In this document: positions 1 to 11,286 of the stretch, piece after piece
How positions within the stretch are numbered: position 1 is the stretch's first letter
Layout of the letters: each line of letters starts with the position of its first letter
Source: Warburgia ugandensis
Lineage: Eukaryota > Streptophyta > Magnoliopsida > Canellales > Canellaceae
Length of the DNA stretch: 64,000 nt
Assembly (NCBI GenBank): GCA_035236585.1
Contig: CP141138.1
Span: forward strand, 31,321,437-31,385,436
Direction of reading: 5' to 3'
Made by a program: the position numbers and the translations under genes
Notes under the pieces: generated by a model
Seen by the model: only the letters and a program-made list of their open reading frames with translations
What the model was told of the DNA's origin: nothing
Databases searched by the model: none

Positions 1-1457
1 TTAACTGCTTTCATGGCAGAAATAACACACGCTCTAGAATAATCCTTTCTTCCTTGGAGGGTGAAAGTATCTCCATTAAGTAGGGTAAAAGTGACACGTT
101 TTTTGCAGCAATCAACAAAGGCTTGATGAAGGGCTAACCAGTCCATACCTAGGATGACGTCGAAGTCATTCATATCTAAGTGAAAAACATTGGCAGGTAG
201 CAAATGATCCTTGATCAAAACGGGAACATCCTGGAGATACGAATAGGTGGGAAGTGCCTGGCCTACAGGAGTCATGACTTCTAGAGTGAAGTCCAGGTCC
301 TGTGGTATAATGTCCAAGGATGATGCAAATTCCCGGGATATGAAAGAATGAGTAGAGCCTGTATCAAATAGAATTTTAACAGGTGCATCATAGATAGAAA
401 GAATACCTTCAACTACTGCATTTGAAGCCTGGGCTTGACTAGAAGTGAGGGAAAAGACACGTCCTTGGCTCCTTGGAACCTGATCTTCTTTACGCTCTTC
501 AACTTTCCTTTTAGGACAATTATTAGCAAAATGTCCTAATCCTCCACAACTATAGCAAGTGATGTTGAAAATGGGACATGGTTTGCCTGAATGATTTCCG
601 TTACACCTAGGGCATGATTTCTAGTCTGGCCTTTTTCCTTTGTTTTCAAACAGCTTCTTGAAAGGTGGTCTGGGTCCAGATGACTGAAATGGTCTCTTTC
701 CTTCATTTCTCATGGTGTTGATGTTCTTAGTTTCCTTCATCGTCTGATTCCTTTGATAATCTTTTTCGTATAGGGAGGCCATCTCTACTGCCTTGGCTAT
801 GGTGGAAGGTTGGAAACCTAGAACTCTGTTCCTGAGTCCTGGGTTGAGCCCATCTACAAATCTTTCTGCCACATCTTCCTCATCAGCACAAGCACGTGGT
901 GCAAATCTTCGGAGGCTGATGAATCTATTTTCATACTATTGGATAGTCATATTTCCTTGTTCTAAGTCCATAAATTCTTTTTCCTTCTATTTTCTTACGT
1001 GTTTAGGATAATATTTGTCATTAAAGACCTTTTTAAACTCTTCCCTTCCTATTGTTTCTCGCTAGTCAAAATAAGTCCTTTATGTTGTTTCCCACCAAAA
1101 GGTAGCCTCTCCCCTAAACACAAATGTGGCCATGGGTACCTTTCTTTCTTTAGCTATGTTCATGGCTTTAAATATCTTTTCAATATCAATTAACCATTTT
1201 TTAGCTATAGATGCTTCATCTTCTCATGTGAATGAGGGAGCTAATTTCTAAAACCTTTCTAACTGAACCTCAGTCCTATCTATTACTTTATCAAGGGAAG
1301 GATCTCGGGTGCCAGGGGTTTGGTTTTGACTATTCATGTATTGTCTCATATGCTATAGGAATTGCTAGAACAATTCATCCATCCCATTGCCCGACCCAGT
1401 GGAGTCCACTGGTGGGGCTTCAGGTCTTAGAGCATTGCTTCCTTTCTTTTTAGGCAT
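1..1457 (-). pseudogene. gag and start of protease, copy A (broken)
   Basis: Gag starts at an ATG (complement 1455-1457) followed by a basic run, as in copies B and C. It encodes a retrotransposon gag domain containing the conserved WWET block, then two zinc knuckles (Cx2Cx3Hx4C and Cx2Cx4Hx4C), then an aspartic protease with a DTGS active site. The window edge cuts the protease. In-frame stops match those in B and C, for example the TAG at 621-623 just before the first knuckle. The longest open stretch is 621-872. The product would have been the capsid/nucleocapsid of a virus-like particle; no intact protein can be made. Confidence 0.88.
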
Positions 1458-1581
1458 CTATAATCACAAGGTAATTTACCAGACCTTAGTATGTGTTATC
1501 CTATTACCCCTTACCCTTTCATCGATGAAACTTGATTATAAGTTATTCTCCTCATAACTGGGTTGTGAGTAACGTCAAATC

Positions 1582-1595
1582 GCGCTCTGATACCA
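1582..1595 (-). other. Primer-binding site, copy A (tRNA-iMet)
   Basis: The minus strand reads TGGTATCAGAGCGC two bases inside the LTR. This is complementary to the 3' end of plant initiator tRNA-Met, the usual primer of Ty3/gypsy chromoviruses, and defines the LTR edge at 1598. Confidence 0.92.
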
Positions 1596-1597
1596 AC

Positions 1598-4125
1598 TGT
1601 GACAACCCAGGTTTTATATGATGCAAATTTGATAAAAAGGTGAGATCTCTTGTTTTAGAAATATGAAATGCATGAAATTCTTTTTCTTTTTGGAAAGTAA
1701 TCTTTCGTATAAAACCCCGAGTGTCAAAACACATTTTCAAATGATACAGCCATGGCATAGTTTTAAATTGACTCTATTCCCAAGAAAGTGTTAGTCACAG
1801 CCTCAGTTACAGAGAGTAACTACAATCAAGTAACACTGAAAGATAAGGTAGAGGTTTACTCACTTGTACTTAGTTTCGACGTTCTCTATCACGGGTTTGT
1901 CACCATATATCCTATCCTTAAGTGTTTACTTTGTGTCTGAAAAATGTTAAGGATTGGGTGAGTATATACTATGCTCAGTAGGCGTCTATCACTACTAGTT
2001 TTACAATGCATGCTATGTTTGAAATCATATGCTCTTTAAAACATATGCATGTTTATACACTCATGTTCAATATCGATATTAAAAACCATTGTCGAATTGG
2101 AATACTGACGACTTAAAGAATCTCATAATCCAAGTCGAAAGTATCATATATATATATCATAACATAATGATATCCATAAGATGCTCAACTAAATCCAACT
2201 TATGGATATATGATATGGTATGGTCGACCAACCTCATGTCATGCCATATGCAATGCAAGTAAGTCCACGAAAACATAGGGCCCACTATGCCCACGACCTC
2301 ACCGCCGTGTGGTCCCCGGGTACTTGGGGACACTCGGTCATAGCCTCCACAGGGCATATGACACATCGACCCAATGTCGTGACACCAGTGGTAGCCTCTT
2401 ATACCACATGCAGTTGACGTAGGGACATGCCCTTTTTGGGCATGGTACCCATTCCACCTAATAGTGGTAGAGGCTAGGAGGCCACCCCAGACCTCTCAGC
2501 ATAGCACCCACGAACTTACTAGCCCAAATCATATTCGATCAAACAAGCAAAAACCGCTTTTTCAAAACCTGTCCTCTTTGGCTCCCTCACAACTGCCTAG
2601 CCCTCACAACTGCCTACCCAGCGTCTTTTGGGTACTCCAGCGTCTTTTGGTAACCCTCAAGGACATGCAATTTTTCAAAAACTCAATGCTCACAAATCAT
2701 GCAATATATGCAATTGTTTGCAAAACATGTCTATGCATAATGTATTTGTCATATGCATGCTGAATTCATTTATAAAATTAAGTCATGCTAAACAAGTCAT
2801 ATAACTTAAACTTAAAACATGCATTCTCAAAACAATCATGGGTTCTTTTAAAAAGTGTAGTAGCGATAGAGCACCTACCTGGCTAGATTGCGCTATTCCC
2901 CTTATCCTCGTATGCTCCTGAACATGGTTTAGGGGAACAAGGTTAGCTTGGCCTATTTCTATAAGTTTTAGAATAGTTTACCACACTACTTAGGCATTAA
3001 GGGTTCATTCTCATGCCTAAGGGTCTCCTAAGGTCCTTAATTGGGCCTTAGAATAGTCAGTTTTACAAAGATTTAGTGGCCCTACACCACTATTATGGTT
3101 TAAGGGTCATGCCCACCTTAGATATGGTCTTGATTAGGTATTTTATAGTTTGGGTGTATCCGCGTCGTCGACACGAACACAACGCCTTTCGCGGAACCTC
3201 AATCGGAGTCCTAGAACTCAAGTTATAGGCTTTTTAGTACCGAGTGTACATAGAGGGTCAAATGAGGTGGAAGCCCGGGATGCTAATGCGGCCCGCGTCA
3301 GCTGCGTGCACCCTAGCGGGTGCGTCTGTAGATGCACTGGGCTTCCGCCCATCGTTCTCATTTGCGGGCGCATCCATGGATGTACCCGTAGGGTTTTCTC
3401 AACACACAGGATGCGTTTCGTTTGATGGGGACCTGGGCATCCTAGGGACACCCTGCTTCGACCCTGTCGAACCAGTGCGCACCAGGGACCATCCTTAGGT
3501 CCTTTGTGGCTCTCTAGAGCCCTGTTTTGCATGATTTTTCATGCAAAAACTTGGGAAAACTTAGCCTAGGACTAAGGGGGAAACGGGTTTGGAGGGGTTT
3601 TGGGCATACCTGGTTCGTGGCCAAGTTTTTCCCACGTTTTCTCCTCTTGTTTGCTTCTCCACGATAGGTTTTTCCCAAGCCTTTGGGCTGCCATTAGAGG
3701 CGCCCAAGAGCTCTATTTATAGAGCTAGAAGAGGGTTTTGGAGGGGTTCTTACCACCATTGAATGGCAGTGGTTTTTTCCCTAAACACCGCTGTTCTAGA
3801 ACCCTCCAGGAGGTTGAAGAAGAGGGGTGCCCGTATCAAAATGGGCCCCTGTGTTTCTCAGGCTAAATCCGTTTTTTAATATAAATTACACTTTTGCCCT
3901 TGAACTTCAAAAGGACATAACTTGCTCATTTTAACTCTGTTTTGAGTGATTTTGGTCTTGTTGGATTCCTTTTTCCGAGACAAACCTAAGGTTACTACTC
4001 TCAGGACCAAACTTCTGGGTTCAGTCAGGGTGAATATTGAAATGACCAGAATACCCTTATCTCCAAAAAGTGAACTTTTCATTACTAACTTGGGATTTCA
4101 ATATTACAAAAATGGAGTCATTACA
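1598..4125 (-). repeat. LTR1, 2,528 bp
   Basis: Bounded by TGTGACAACC on the plus strand at 1598 and TTACA at 4125, so in element sense it runs TGTAATGACT to GTTGTCACA with TG/CA ends. The left edge is two bases from a tRNA-Met primer site and the right edge abuts a polypurine tract, which fixes both boundaries. It contains a TATA box at 3714-3721, giving a U3 of about 0.4 kb and a leader portion of about 2.1 kb. It also holds a GC-rich hairpin block (about 3278-3496) and short direct duplications (2581-2662). Confidence 0.93.
3714..3721 (-). promoter_or_regulatory. TATA box in LTR1
   Basis: The minus strand reads CTATAAATAGAG, a strong plant TATA box, inside a small palindrome (AGCTCTA on both sides). 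Transcription would start roughly 30 bases further left, which puts most of the LTR in R/U5. Confidence 0.8.
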
Positions 4126-4141
4126 TTCTTACCCCCTTAGG
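4126..4141 (-). other. Polypurine tract, copy B
   Basis: The minus strand reads CCTAAGGGGGTAAGAA directly before the TG of LTR1, the expected position of the plus-strand primer for reverse transcription. Confidence 0.85.
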
Positions 4142-4176
4142 GGAATTTTTCCCCCAAAATTCTACAATATATACAG

Positions 4177-4640
4177 TCAAAAGATCTCGAGGTACTTTTC
4201 TCGCATTTCTGACTCCGGTTCCCAAGTCTCTTATTCCATGTGCACATTTCTCCACAAAACTTTGACTAAGTGTATGTCCTTGTTCCACAGCTTCTTACTC
4301 TTACAATCCGAGAATCTCAACCGGTCTCGTCTCTAGCTTGAGATCCTCCGTCAACTCTATGGGTACCTGGTTGATGACATGAGCGGTCGTGCACATACCT
4401 CCTTAGCATAGATATATGGAATACGTTATGCACTTTAGATAGCTGAGGGGGTAGTGCGATCCTATAGGCCACTTTTCCCACTTTCTCCAGGATTTCAAAA
4501 GGTCCTATGTAACACAGACTAAGCTTGCCTTTGATATTGAACTGCATAACTCCTTTAATGGGAGATATCTTCAGGAAAATGTGCTCTCCTATGTCGAATT
4601 CTAATGGTCTCCTCCTTTGGTCAGCATAGATCTTTTGCCG
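4177..4640 (-). pseudogene. Integrase C-terminus and chromodomain, copy B
   Basis: The integrase tail (KGKLSLCYIGPFEILEKVG, then VHNVFHISMLRRY) is the GPY/F-type module of chromoviruses. It is followed by a chromodomain-like sequence: PVEIL, then LVKVLWRN, then ETWEPESEMREKYLEIF, ending at a TGA (complement 4177-4179) about 50 bases before LTR1. Copy B has one extra base near 4,311 that shifts the frame between these parts; copy C lacks it. A TAA lies inside the chromodomain in both. Chromodomains of this lineage direct insertion to chromatin carrying silent histone marks, which would fit a repeat-dense setting. Confidence 0.85.
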
Positions 4641-5700
4641 CCTTTGAGCTGTGAGGAGGCGTCTCCTTATGAGTTTGACCTTTCGGCGCATTGCTCCACC
4701 AGCTCGGAATGGAGCACCCTGGACTCTCCAACTTCACTCCAACTGGTGGGTGATCGACAGGGTCTCCCATAGAGCGCCTCGTACGGAGCCATGCCAATGC
4801 TCGACTGAAAGCTGTTGTTGTACGCGAACTCTACTAGCAGTAGGTTTTCATCCCAGCTCTGCTTCCAATCAAGGGAACAGGTTTGCAACATGTCTTCGAC
4901 TATCTAGATTGTGCGCTCTGACTGTCCATCGGTCTGTGGATGGAAGGCTGTGCTATAGTTCAAGGAAGATCCTAAGGATTTTTGGACTAACTTCCAGAGT
5001 TGTGAAGTGAAGCGGTTATCCCTATCTGAAGTGATACTAAGGGGTATGCCATGTAAACTTACTATCTCTTTGGTGTATAGCTGAGATAGGCTGTCAGTGG
5101 ATTGGGTATGGCGTATAGGAAGGAAATGGGCTGTCTTAGTCAATCTATCAACAATTAGCCAGATCATGTCATGACCCTTAGAGGTCCTGAGTAACCCTAC
5201 GATGAAGTCCATGGTAATATGGTCCCATTTCCATTCGGGTAACTCAAGGGGTTGTAACAATCTCGCAGGTCTTTGATGTTCAGCCTTTACTTGTTGACAT
5301 GTTAGACACTTTGCCACAAATTCCCCTATGTCTCTTTTCATACCATCCCACCAATATTGTCTCTTTAAGTCTTGATACATCTTAGTTCCTCCCGAGTGTA
5401 TAGTATACTTAGACCGATGAGCCTCTTTTAAGATTTCTTGTCTTAATTCTTCATTAGTCGGTACCACTAATCTTCCTTGCATGTAAACGCTACCATCTTC
5501 CCTTTTAGTAAACCCTGGTTTTCCTATGAAAGCTTGTATATTTGGATCTCCTTTCTGTTCTTGCTTAACCTTTTCATTAACAGCTGACTTTATCGTTAGT
5601 CCTGCCATAATGATCTTGCGCTTACTTATGTCTGGTTTCCACGTTATTACTTCTTGTAATAGCTTCCATCTCTTAGTTAATAAACTTGCACACATCCCTT
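4640..5700 (-). pseudogene. Integrase, copy B (zinc and catalytic core mostly open)
   Basis: The longest open frame of the array, 4904-5806, runs from the end of RNase H to the integrase core. It has an HHCC zinc-binding region (EAHRSKYTIH, then KCLTCQQVK) and the DDE triad: D in TMDF (5207-5209), D in TSDRDN (5024-5026), E in GQSERT (4916-4918). A TAG at 4904-4906 ends it directly after the E. The next piece (VEDMLQTCSLDWKQSWDENL) is open again. A frameshift near 4,690 separates it from the C-terminal region with RRPLEFDIGEHIFLKISP. All these breaks recur in copy C. The enzyme would insert the DNA copy into the genome. Confidence 0.9.
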
Positions 5701-6109
5701 GGGTTTTTCTACTTAATGCATCAGCTACCACATTAGCTTTTCCAGGGTGATAATGAATGGAGAATTCATAGTCTTTTAAGTATTCCATCCATCTTCTTTG
5801 TCGCATGTTTAAGTCTTGTTGGGAAAAGATATATTTAAGACTCTTATGATCTGTAAAAACTTCAAACTTTTCTCCATATAAATAATGTCTCCATATTCAC
5901 AAGGCAAAGACTATGGCCGCTAATTCCAAGTCATGGGTCGGGTAATTGACTTCATGCTTCTTGAGTTGTCGAGAAGCATAAGCAATTACCTTCCCATGTT
6001 GCATAAGTACGCAGCCTAGTCCTTGCTGCAAGGCATCGCTGTATATCTCAAATCCGCCACTTCTTGAAGGTAAGGACAGGTGCTGTAGTTAACCTTGTTT
6101 TTAGTTCCT
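5700..6109 (-). pseudogene. RNase H, copy B (broken)
   Basis: Recognised from [35 protein letters not shown] and [19 protein letters not shown], the usual Ty3/gypsy RNase H order. A frameshift lies near 6,061-6,070, just before GGFEIYSDA, and a stop sits at the [11 protein letters not shown] position; both recur in copy C. The last part ([10 protein letters not shown], then [20 protein letters not shown]) is open and continuous with the integrase frame. The enzyme would degrade RNA in the RNA-DNA hybrid. Confidence 0.85.
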
Positions 6110-6875
6110 GGAAGCTTTCCTCACATTTATCAATCCATTCAAATCTTGTGTCTTTCCTGGTCAGCTTAGTTAGAGGTAAAGCAATTTGTGAAAATCCCTC
6201 GATGAATCTCCTGTAATATCCGGCAAGTGCTAAGAAGCTTCTTATTTCTGTGACTGTCTTAGGTCTTTCCCATTTCTGTACTGATTCAACCTTAGCAGGG
6301 TCAACTGCTATGCCATCTTGAGAAATAATGTGTCCTAAGAAATTAACCTTTTCCAGCCAAAATTCACACTTATTGAATTTTGCATATAACTTGTGTGCTC
6401 ATAGGGTGCTTAATGTTATCCTTAGATGTTCCTTATGGTCTTCAGGAGTTTCTAAATATATTAAGATATCATCCACAAACACTATGATGAATTTATCTAA
6501 GTACTCCTTGAACACCCTATTCATGAGGTCCATAAATGTGGCCGGAGCATTAGTTAAACCAAAGGACATCACTCTGAATTCATAATGGTCGTATCAAGTC
6601 TTGAAGGCTATCTTGGGGATATCTTCTTCTCTAACTCAAAGTTGATGGTATCCGAATCGTAGATCAATCTTAAAGAAGACTCTGGCTGACTGAAGTTGAT
6701 CGAAAAGATCATCAATTCGGGGAAGGGGGTACTTATTCTTAATGGTGACCCTATTTAGCATCCGATAGTCTATGCACAATCTCATGGAGCCATCTTTTTT
6801 CTTAACAAAAAGGACTGGAGCTCCCCACGAAGATATGCTAGGTCGTATGAACCCTTTGTCAAGTAGTTCCTGTAA
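6110..6875 (-). pseudogene. Reverse transcriptase, copy B (broken)
   Basis: Family blocks appear in order: [48 protein letters not shown] and the catalytic box FVDD at 6468-6479. The second half has FLGHIIS and the [15 protein letters not shown] block. The frame is interrupted by TGA at 6636-6638 and another before YDHYEF, both shared with copy C at positions where R is expected, and by a private TGA at 6399-6401 where copy C keeps CGA. RT would copy the element RNA into DNA. B's RT is less intact than C's. Confidence 0.88.
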
Positions 6876-7520
6876 CTAGGTCTTCAGTTCTTTTAGTTCT
6901 GCAGGAGCCATTTGGTAAGGATCTTTGGAAATGGGGGAAGTACCGGGTATAAGGTCAATGATAAACTCAATTTCTCTTGGTGGAGGTAGACCTGGTAAGT
7001 CCTCAGGGAATACGTCAGGAAATTCTCGGACTACCTCGACATCCTCTAGCTTTGGTTGGGGACTCTCGACAGATTCAATCTTGGCTAAGAAGAAGGGGCA
7101 TCCCTGAGCAATGTGCTTAACTGCTTTCATGGCAGAAATAACACACGCTCCAGAATAATCCTTTCTTCCTTGGAGGGTGAAAGTATCTCCATTAAGTAGG
7201 GTAAAAGTGACACGTTTTTTGCAGCAATCAACAAAGGCTTGATGAAGGGCTAACCAGTCCATACCTAGGATGACGTCGAAGTCATTCATATCTAAGTGAA
7301 AAACATTGGCAGGTAGCAAATGATCCTTGATCAAAACGGGAACATCCTGGAGATACGAATAGGTGGGAAGTGCCTGGCCTACAGGAGTCATGACTTCTAG
7401 AGTGAAGTCCAGGTCCTGTGGTATAATGTCCAAGGATGATGCAAATTCCCGGGATATGAAAGAATGAGTGGAGCCTGTATCAAATAGAATTTTAACAGGT
7501 GCATCATAGATAGAAAGAAT
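6876..7520 (-). pseudogene. Aspartic protease and linker to RT, copy B
   Basis: An open stretch covers most of the protease. The active-site motif DTGS is at 7470-7481, followed downstream by an ILGMDWL block typical of retroviral-type proteases. A linker with a PDVFPEDLPGLPP motif leads to the reverse transcriptase. Translation stops at the TAG at 6876-6878, at the LKT-LQELL junction where RT begins; copy C has the same stop at 13982-13984. The protease would cut the polyprotein during particle maturation. It is dead by separation from gag and RT. Confidence 0.87.
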
Positions 7521-7599
7521 ACCTTCAACTACTGCATTTGAAGCCTGGGCTTGACTAGAAGTGAGGGAAAAGACACGTCCTTGGCTCCTTGGAACCTGA

Positions 7600-8571
7600 T
7601 CTTCTTTACGCTCTTCAACTTTCCTTTTAGGACAATTATTAGCAAAATGTCCTAATCCTCCACAACTATAGCAAGTGATGTTGAAAATGGGACATGGTTT
7701 GCCTGAATGATTTCCGTTACACCTAGGGCATGATTTCTAGTCTGGCCTTTTTCCTTTGTTTTCAAACAGCTTCTTGAAAGGTGGTGCAGGTCCAGATGAC
7801 TGAAATGGTCTCTTTCCTTCATTTCTCATGGTGTTGATGTTCTTAGTTTCCTTCATCGTCTGATTCCTTTGATAATCTTTTTCGTATAGGGAGGCCATCT
7901 CTACTGCCTTGGCTATGGTGGAAGGTTGGAAACCTAGAACTCGTTCTGAGTCCTGGGTTGAGCCCATCTACAAATCTTTCTGCCACATCTTCCTCATCAG
8001 CACAAGCACGTGGTGCAAATCTTCGGAGGCTGATGAATCTATTTTCATACTATTGGATAGTCATATTTCCTTGTTCTAAGTCCATAAATTCTTTTTCCTT
8101 CTATTTTCTTACGTGTTTAGGATAATATTTGTCATTAAAGACCTTTTTAAACTCTTCCCATCCTATTGTTTCTCGCTAGTCAAAATAAGTCCTTTATGTT
8201 GTTTCCCACCAAAAGGTAGCCTCTCCCCTAAACACAAATGTGGCCATGGGTACCTTTCTTTCTTTAGCTATGTTCATGGCTTTAAATATCTTTTCAATAT
8301 CAATTAACCATTTTTTAGCTATAGATGCTTCATCTTCTCATGTGAATGAGGGAGCTAATTTCTAAAACCTTTCTAACTGAACCTCAGTCCTATCTATTAC
8401 TTTATCAAGGGAAGGATCTTGGGTGCCAGGGGTTTGGTTTTGACTATTCATGTATTGTCTCATATGCTATAGGAATTGCTAGAACAATTCATCCATCCCA
8501 TTGCCCGACCCAGTGGAGTCCACTGGTGGGGCTTCAGGTCTTAGAGCATTGCTTCCTTTCTTTTTAGGCAT
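7600..8571 (-). pseudogene. gag, copy B (capsid and nucleocapsid, broken)
   Basis: The start ATG is the complement of 8569-8571, about 125 bases after the primer site. The gag domain includes the block KWLIDIEKIFKAMNI and a WWET motif. Two CCHC-type knuckles follow at 7692-7730 and 7632-7673 (CYSCGGLGHFANNC). In-frame stops include TAGs at 8467-8469, 8479-8481 and 7737-7739, all also present in A and C. B alone has a 2-base deletion near 7941 that shifts the frame; A and C keep the longer form. Gag would coat the element RNA. The stops sit mainly at Q or W positions of the family pattern, consistent with deamination. Confidence 0.88.
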
Positions 8572-8695
8572 CTGTAATCACAAGGTAATTTACCAGACCT
8601 TAGTATGTGTTATCCTATTACCCCTTACCCTTTCATCGATGAAACTTGATTATAAGTTATTCTCCTCATAACTGGGTTGTGAGTAACGTCAAATC

Positions 8696-8709
8696 GCGCT
8701 CTGATACCA
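8696..8709 (-). other. Primer-binding site, copy B (tRNA-iMet)
   Basis: Same 14-base TGGTATCAGAGCGC as in copies A and C, two bases from LTR2. Minus-strand DNA synthesis would start here. Confidence 0.92.
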
Positions 8710-8711
8710 AC

Positions 8712-11235
8712 TGTGACAACCCAGGTTTTATATGATGCAAATTTGATAAAAAGGTGAGATCTCTTGTTTTAGAAATATGAAATGCATGAAATTCTTTTTC
8801 TTTTTGGAAAGTAATCTTTCGTATAAAACCCCGAGTGTCAAAACACATTTTCAAATGATACAGCCATGGCATAGTTTTAAATTGACTCTATTCCCAAGAA
8901 AGTGTTAGTCACAGCCTCAGTTACAGAGAGTAACTACAATCAAGTAACACTGAAAGATAAGGTAGAGGTTTACTCACTTGTACTTAGTTTCGACGTTCTC
9001 TATCACGGGTTTGTCACCATATATCCTATCCTTAAGTGTTTACTTTGTGTCTGAAAAATGTTAAGGATTGGGTGAGTATATACTATGCTCAGTAGGCGTC
9101 TATCACTACTAGTTTTACAATGCATGCTATGTTTGAAATCATATGCTCTTTAAAACATATGCATGTTTATACACTCATGTTCAATATCGATATTAAAAAC
9201 CATTGTCGAATTGGAATACTGACGACTTAAAGAATCTCATAATCCAAGTCGAAAGTATCATATATATATCATAACATAATGATATCCATAAGATGCTCAA
9301 CTAAATCCAACTTATGGATATATGATATGGTATGGTCGACCAACCTCATGTCATGCCATATGCAATGCAAGTAAGTCCACGAAAACATAAGGCCCACTAT
9401 GCCCACGACTTCACCGCCGTGTGGTCCCCGGGTACTTGGGGACACTCGATCATAGCCTCCACAGGGCATATGACACATCGACCCAATGTCGTGACACCAG
9501 TGGTAGCCTCTTATACCACATGCAGTTGACGTAGGGACATGCCCTTTTTGGGCATGGTACCCATTCCACCTAATAGTGGTAGAGGCTAGGAGGCCACCCC
9601 AGACCTCTCAGCATAGCACCCACGAACTTACTAGCCCAAATCATATTCGATCAAACAAGCAAAAACCGCTTTTTCAAAACCTGTCCTCTTTGGCTCCCTC
9701 ACAACTGCCTAGCCCTCACAACTGCCTACCCAGCGTCTTTTGGGTACTCCAGCGTCTTTTGGTAACCCTCAAGGACATGCAATTTTTCAAAAACTCAATG
9801 CTCACAAATCATGCAATATATGCAATTGTTTGCAAAACATGTCTATGCATAATGTATTTGTCATATGCATGCTGAATTCATTTATAAAATTAAGTCATGC
9901 TAAACAAGTCATATAACTTAAACTTAAAACATGCATTCTCAAAACAATCATGGGTTCTTTTAAAAAGTGTAGTAGCCATAGAGCACCTACCTGGCTAGAT
10001 TGCGCTATTCCCCTTATCCTCGTATGCTCCTGAACATGGTTTAGGGGAACAAGGTTAGCTTGGCCTATTTCTATAAGTTTTAGAATAGTTTACCACACTA
10101 CTTAGGCATTAAGGGTTCATTCTCATGCCTAAGGGTCTCCTAAGGTCCTTAATTGGGCCTTAGAATAGTCAGTTTTACAAAGATTTAGTGGCCCTACACC
10201 ACTATTATGGTTTAAGGGTCATGCCCACCTTAGATATGGTCTTGATTAGGTATTTTATAGTTTGGGTGTATCCGCGTCGTCGACACGAACACAACGCCTT
10301 TCGCGGAACCTCAATCGGAGTCCTAGAACTCAAGTTATAGGCTTTTAGTACCGAGTGTACATAGAGGGTCAAATGAGGTGGAAGCCGGGATGCTAATGCG
10401 GCCCGCGTCAGCTGCGTGCACCCTAGCGGGTGCGTCTGTAGATGCACTGGGCTTCCGCCCATCGTTCTCATTTGCGGGCGCATCCATGGATGTACCCGTA
10501 GGGTTTTCTCAACACACAGGATGCGTTTCGTTTGATGGGGACACAGGCATCCTAGGGACACCACCTGCCGACCCTGTCGAACCGGTGCGCACTGTGGACC
10601 ATCCTTAGGTCCTTTGTGGCTCTCTAGAGCCCTGTTTTGCATGATTTTTCATGCAAAAACTTGGGAAAACTTAGCCTAGGACTAAGGGGGAAACGGGTTT
10701 GGAGGGGTTTTGGGCATACCTGGTTCGTGGCCAAGTTTTTCCCACGTTTTCTCCTCTTGTTTGCTTCTCCACGATAGGTTTTTCCCAAGCCTTTGGGCTG
10801 CCATTAGAGGCGCCCAAGAGCTCTATTTATAGAGCTAGAAGAGGGTTTTGGAGGGGTTCTTACCACCATTGAATGGCAGTGGTTTTTTCCCTAAACACCG
10901 CTGTTCTAGAACCCTCCAGGAGGTTGAAGAAGAGGGGTGCCCGTATCAAAATGGGCCCCTGTGTTTCTCAGGCTAAATCCGTTTTTTAATATAAATTACA
11001 CTTTTGCCCTTGAACTTCAAAAGGACATAACTTGCTCATTTTAACTCTGTTTTGAGTGATTTTGGTCTTGCTGGATTCCTTTTTCCGAGACAAACCTAAG
11101 GTTACTACTCTCAGGACCAAACTTCTGGGTTCAGTCAGGGTGAATATTGAAATGACCAGAATACCCTTATCTCCAAAAAGTGAACTTTTCATTACTAACT
11201 TGGGATTTCAATATTACAAAAATGGAGTCATTACA
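8712..11235 (-). repeat. LTR2, 2,524 bp
   Basis: Nearly identical to LTR1 over its whole length, with the same ends, TATA box and GC-rich block. Differences include AT-repeat length near 9,260, a one-base change in length near 10,385, and a cluster of substitutions at 10,543-10,597 (LTR1 3,431-3,485). It acts as 5' LTR of copy B and 3' LTR of copy C. Confidence 0.93.
10824..10831 (-). promoter_or_regulatory. TATA box in LTR2
   Basis: Same TATAAATA and surrounding palindrome as in LTR1. As LTR2 is the 5' LTR of copy B, this is the promoter that would drive B. LTR3 has no equivalent. Confidence 0.8.
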
Positions 11236-11251
11236 TTCTTACCCCCTTAGG
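11236..11251 (-). other. Polypurine tract, copy C
   Basis: Identical CCTAAGGGGGTAAGAA directly before LTR2 on the minus strand. Confidence 0.85.
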
Positions 11252-11286
11252 GGAATTTTTCCCCCAAAATTCTACAATATATACAG

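Larger units (their letters stand above)
1..4125 (-). mobile_element. Chromovirus copy A (partial; 5' LTR, gag, start of protease)
   Basis: Minus-strand Ty3/gypsy element cut by the left window edge. Reading leftward it has its 5' LTR (LTR1), a primer-binding site, gag and the first part of the protease region; the rest lies outside the window. Its internal part matches the equivalent parts of copies B and C almost base for base, with an offset near 7.11 kb. Family assignment to Tekay/Del-like chromoviruses comes from the complete domain order and chromodomain in copies B and C. LTR1 also serves as the 3' LTR of copy B. Confidence 0.93.
1598..11235 (-). mobile_element. Chromovirus copy B (complete structure, coding-dead)
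   Basis: Complete LTR retrotransposon structure of 9,638 bp on the minus strand: 5' LTR = LTR2, tRNA-Met primer site, gag, protease, reverse transcriptase, RNase H, integrase, chromodomain, polypurine tract, 3' LTR = LTR1. The order protease-RT-RNase H-integrase is that of Ty3/gypsy. The integrase tail plus chromodomain, and LTRs of about 2.5 kb, suggest the Tekay/Del lineage. Both LTRs are shared with neighbours, so B has no flanking host DNA and no target duplication of its own. Many in-frame stops and at least two pol frameshifts exclude autonomous activity. Confidence 0.93.

Noticed and set aside
793-1453. Plus-strand frames opposite gag (and their copies near 8,100 and 15,000)
   Set aside because: Antisense shadows of the gag pseudogene; they recur only because the array repeats.
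3150-3532. Frames in both directions through the GC-rich LTR block
   Set aside because: GC-rich DNA has few stops. The frames differ between LTR1 and LTR2 by frameshift and are absent from LTR3.
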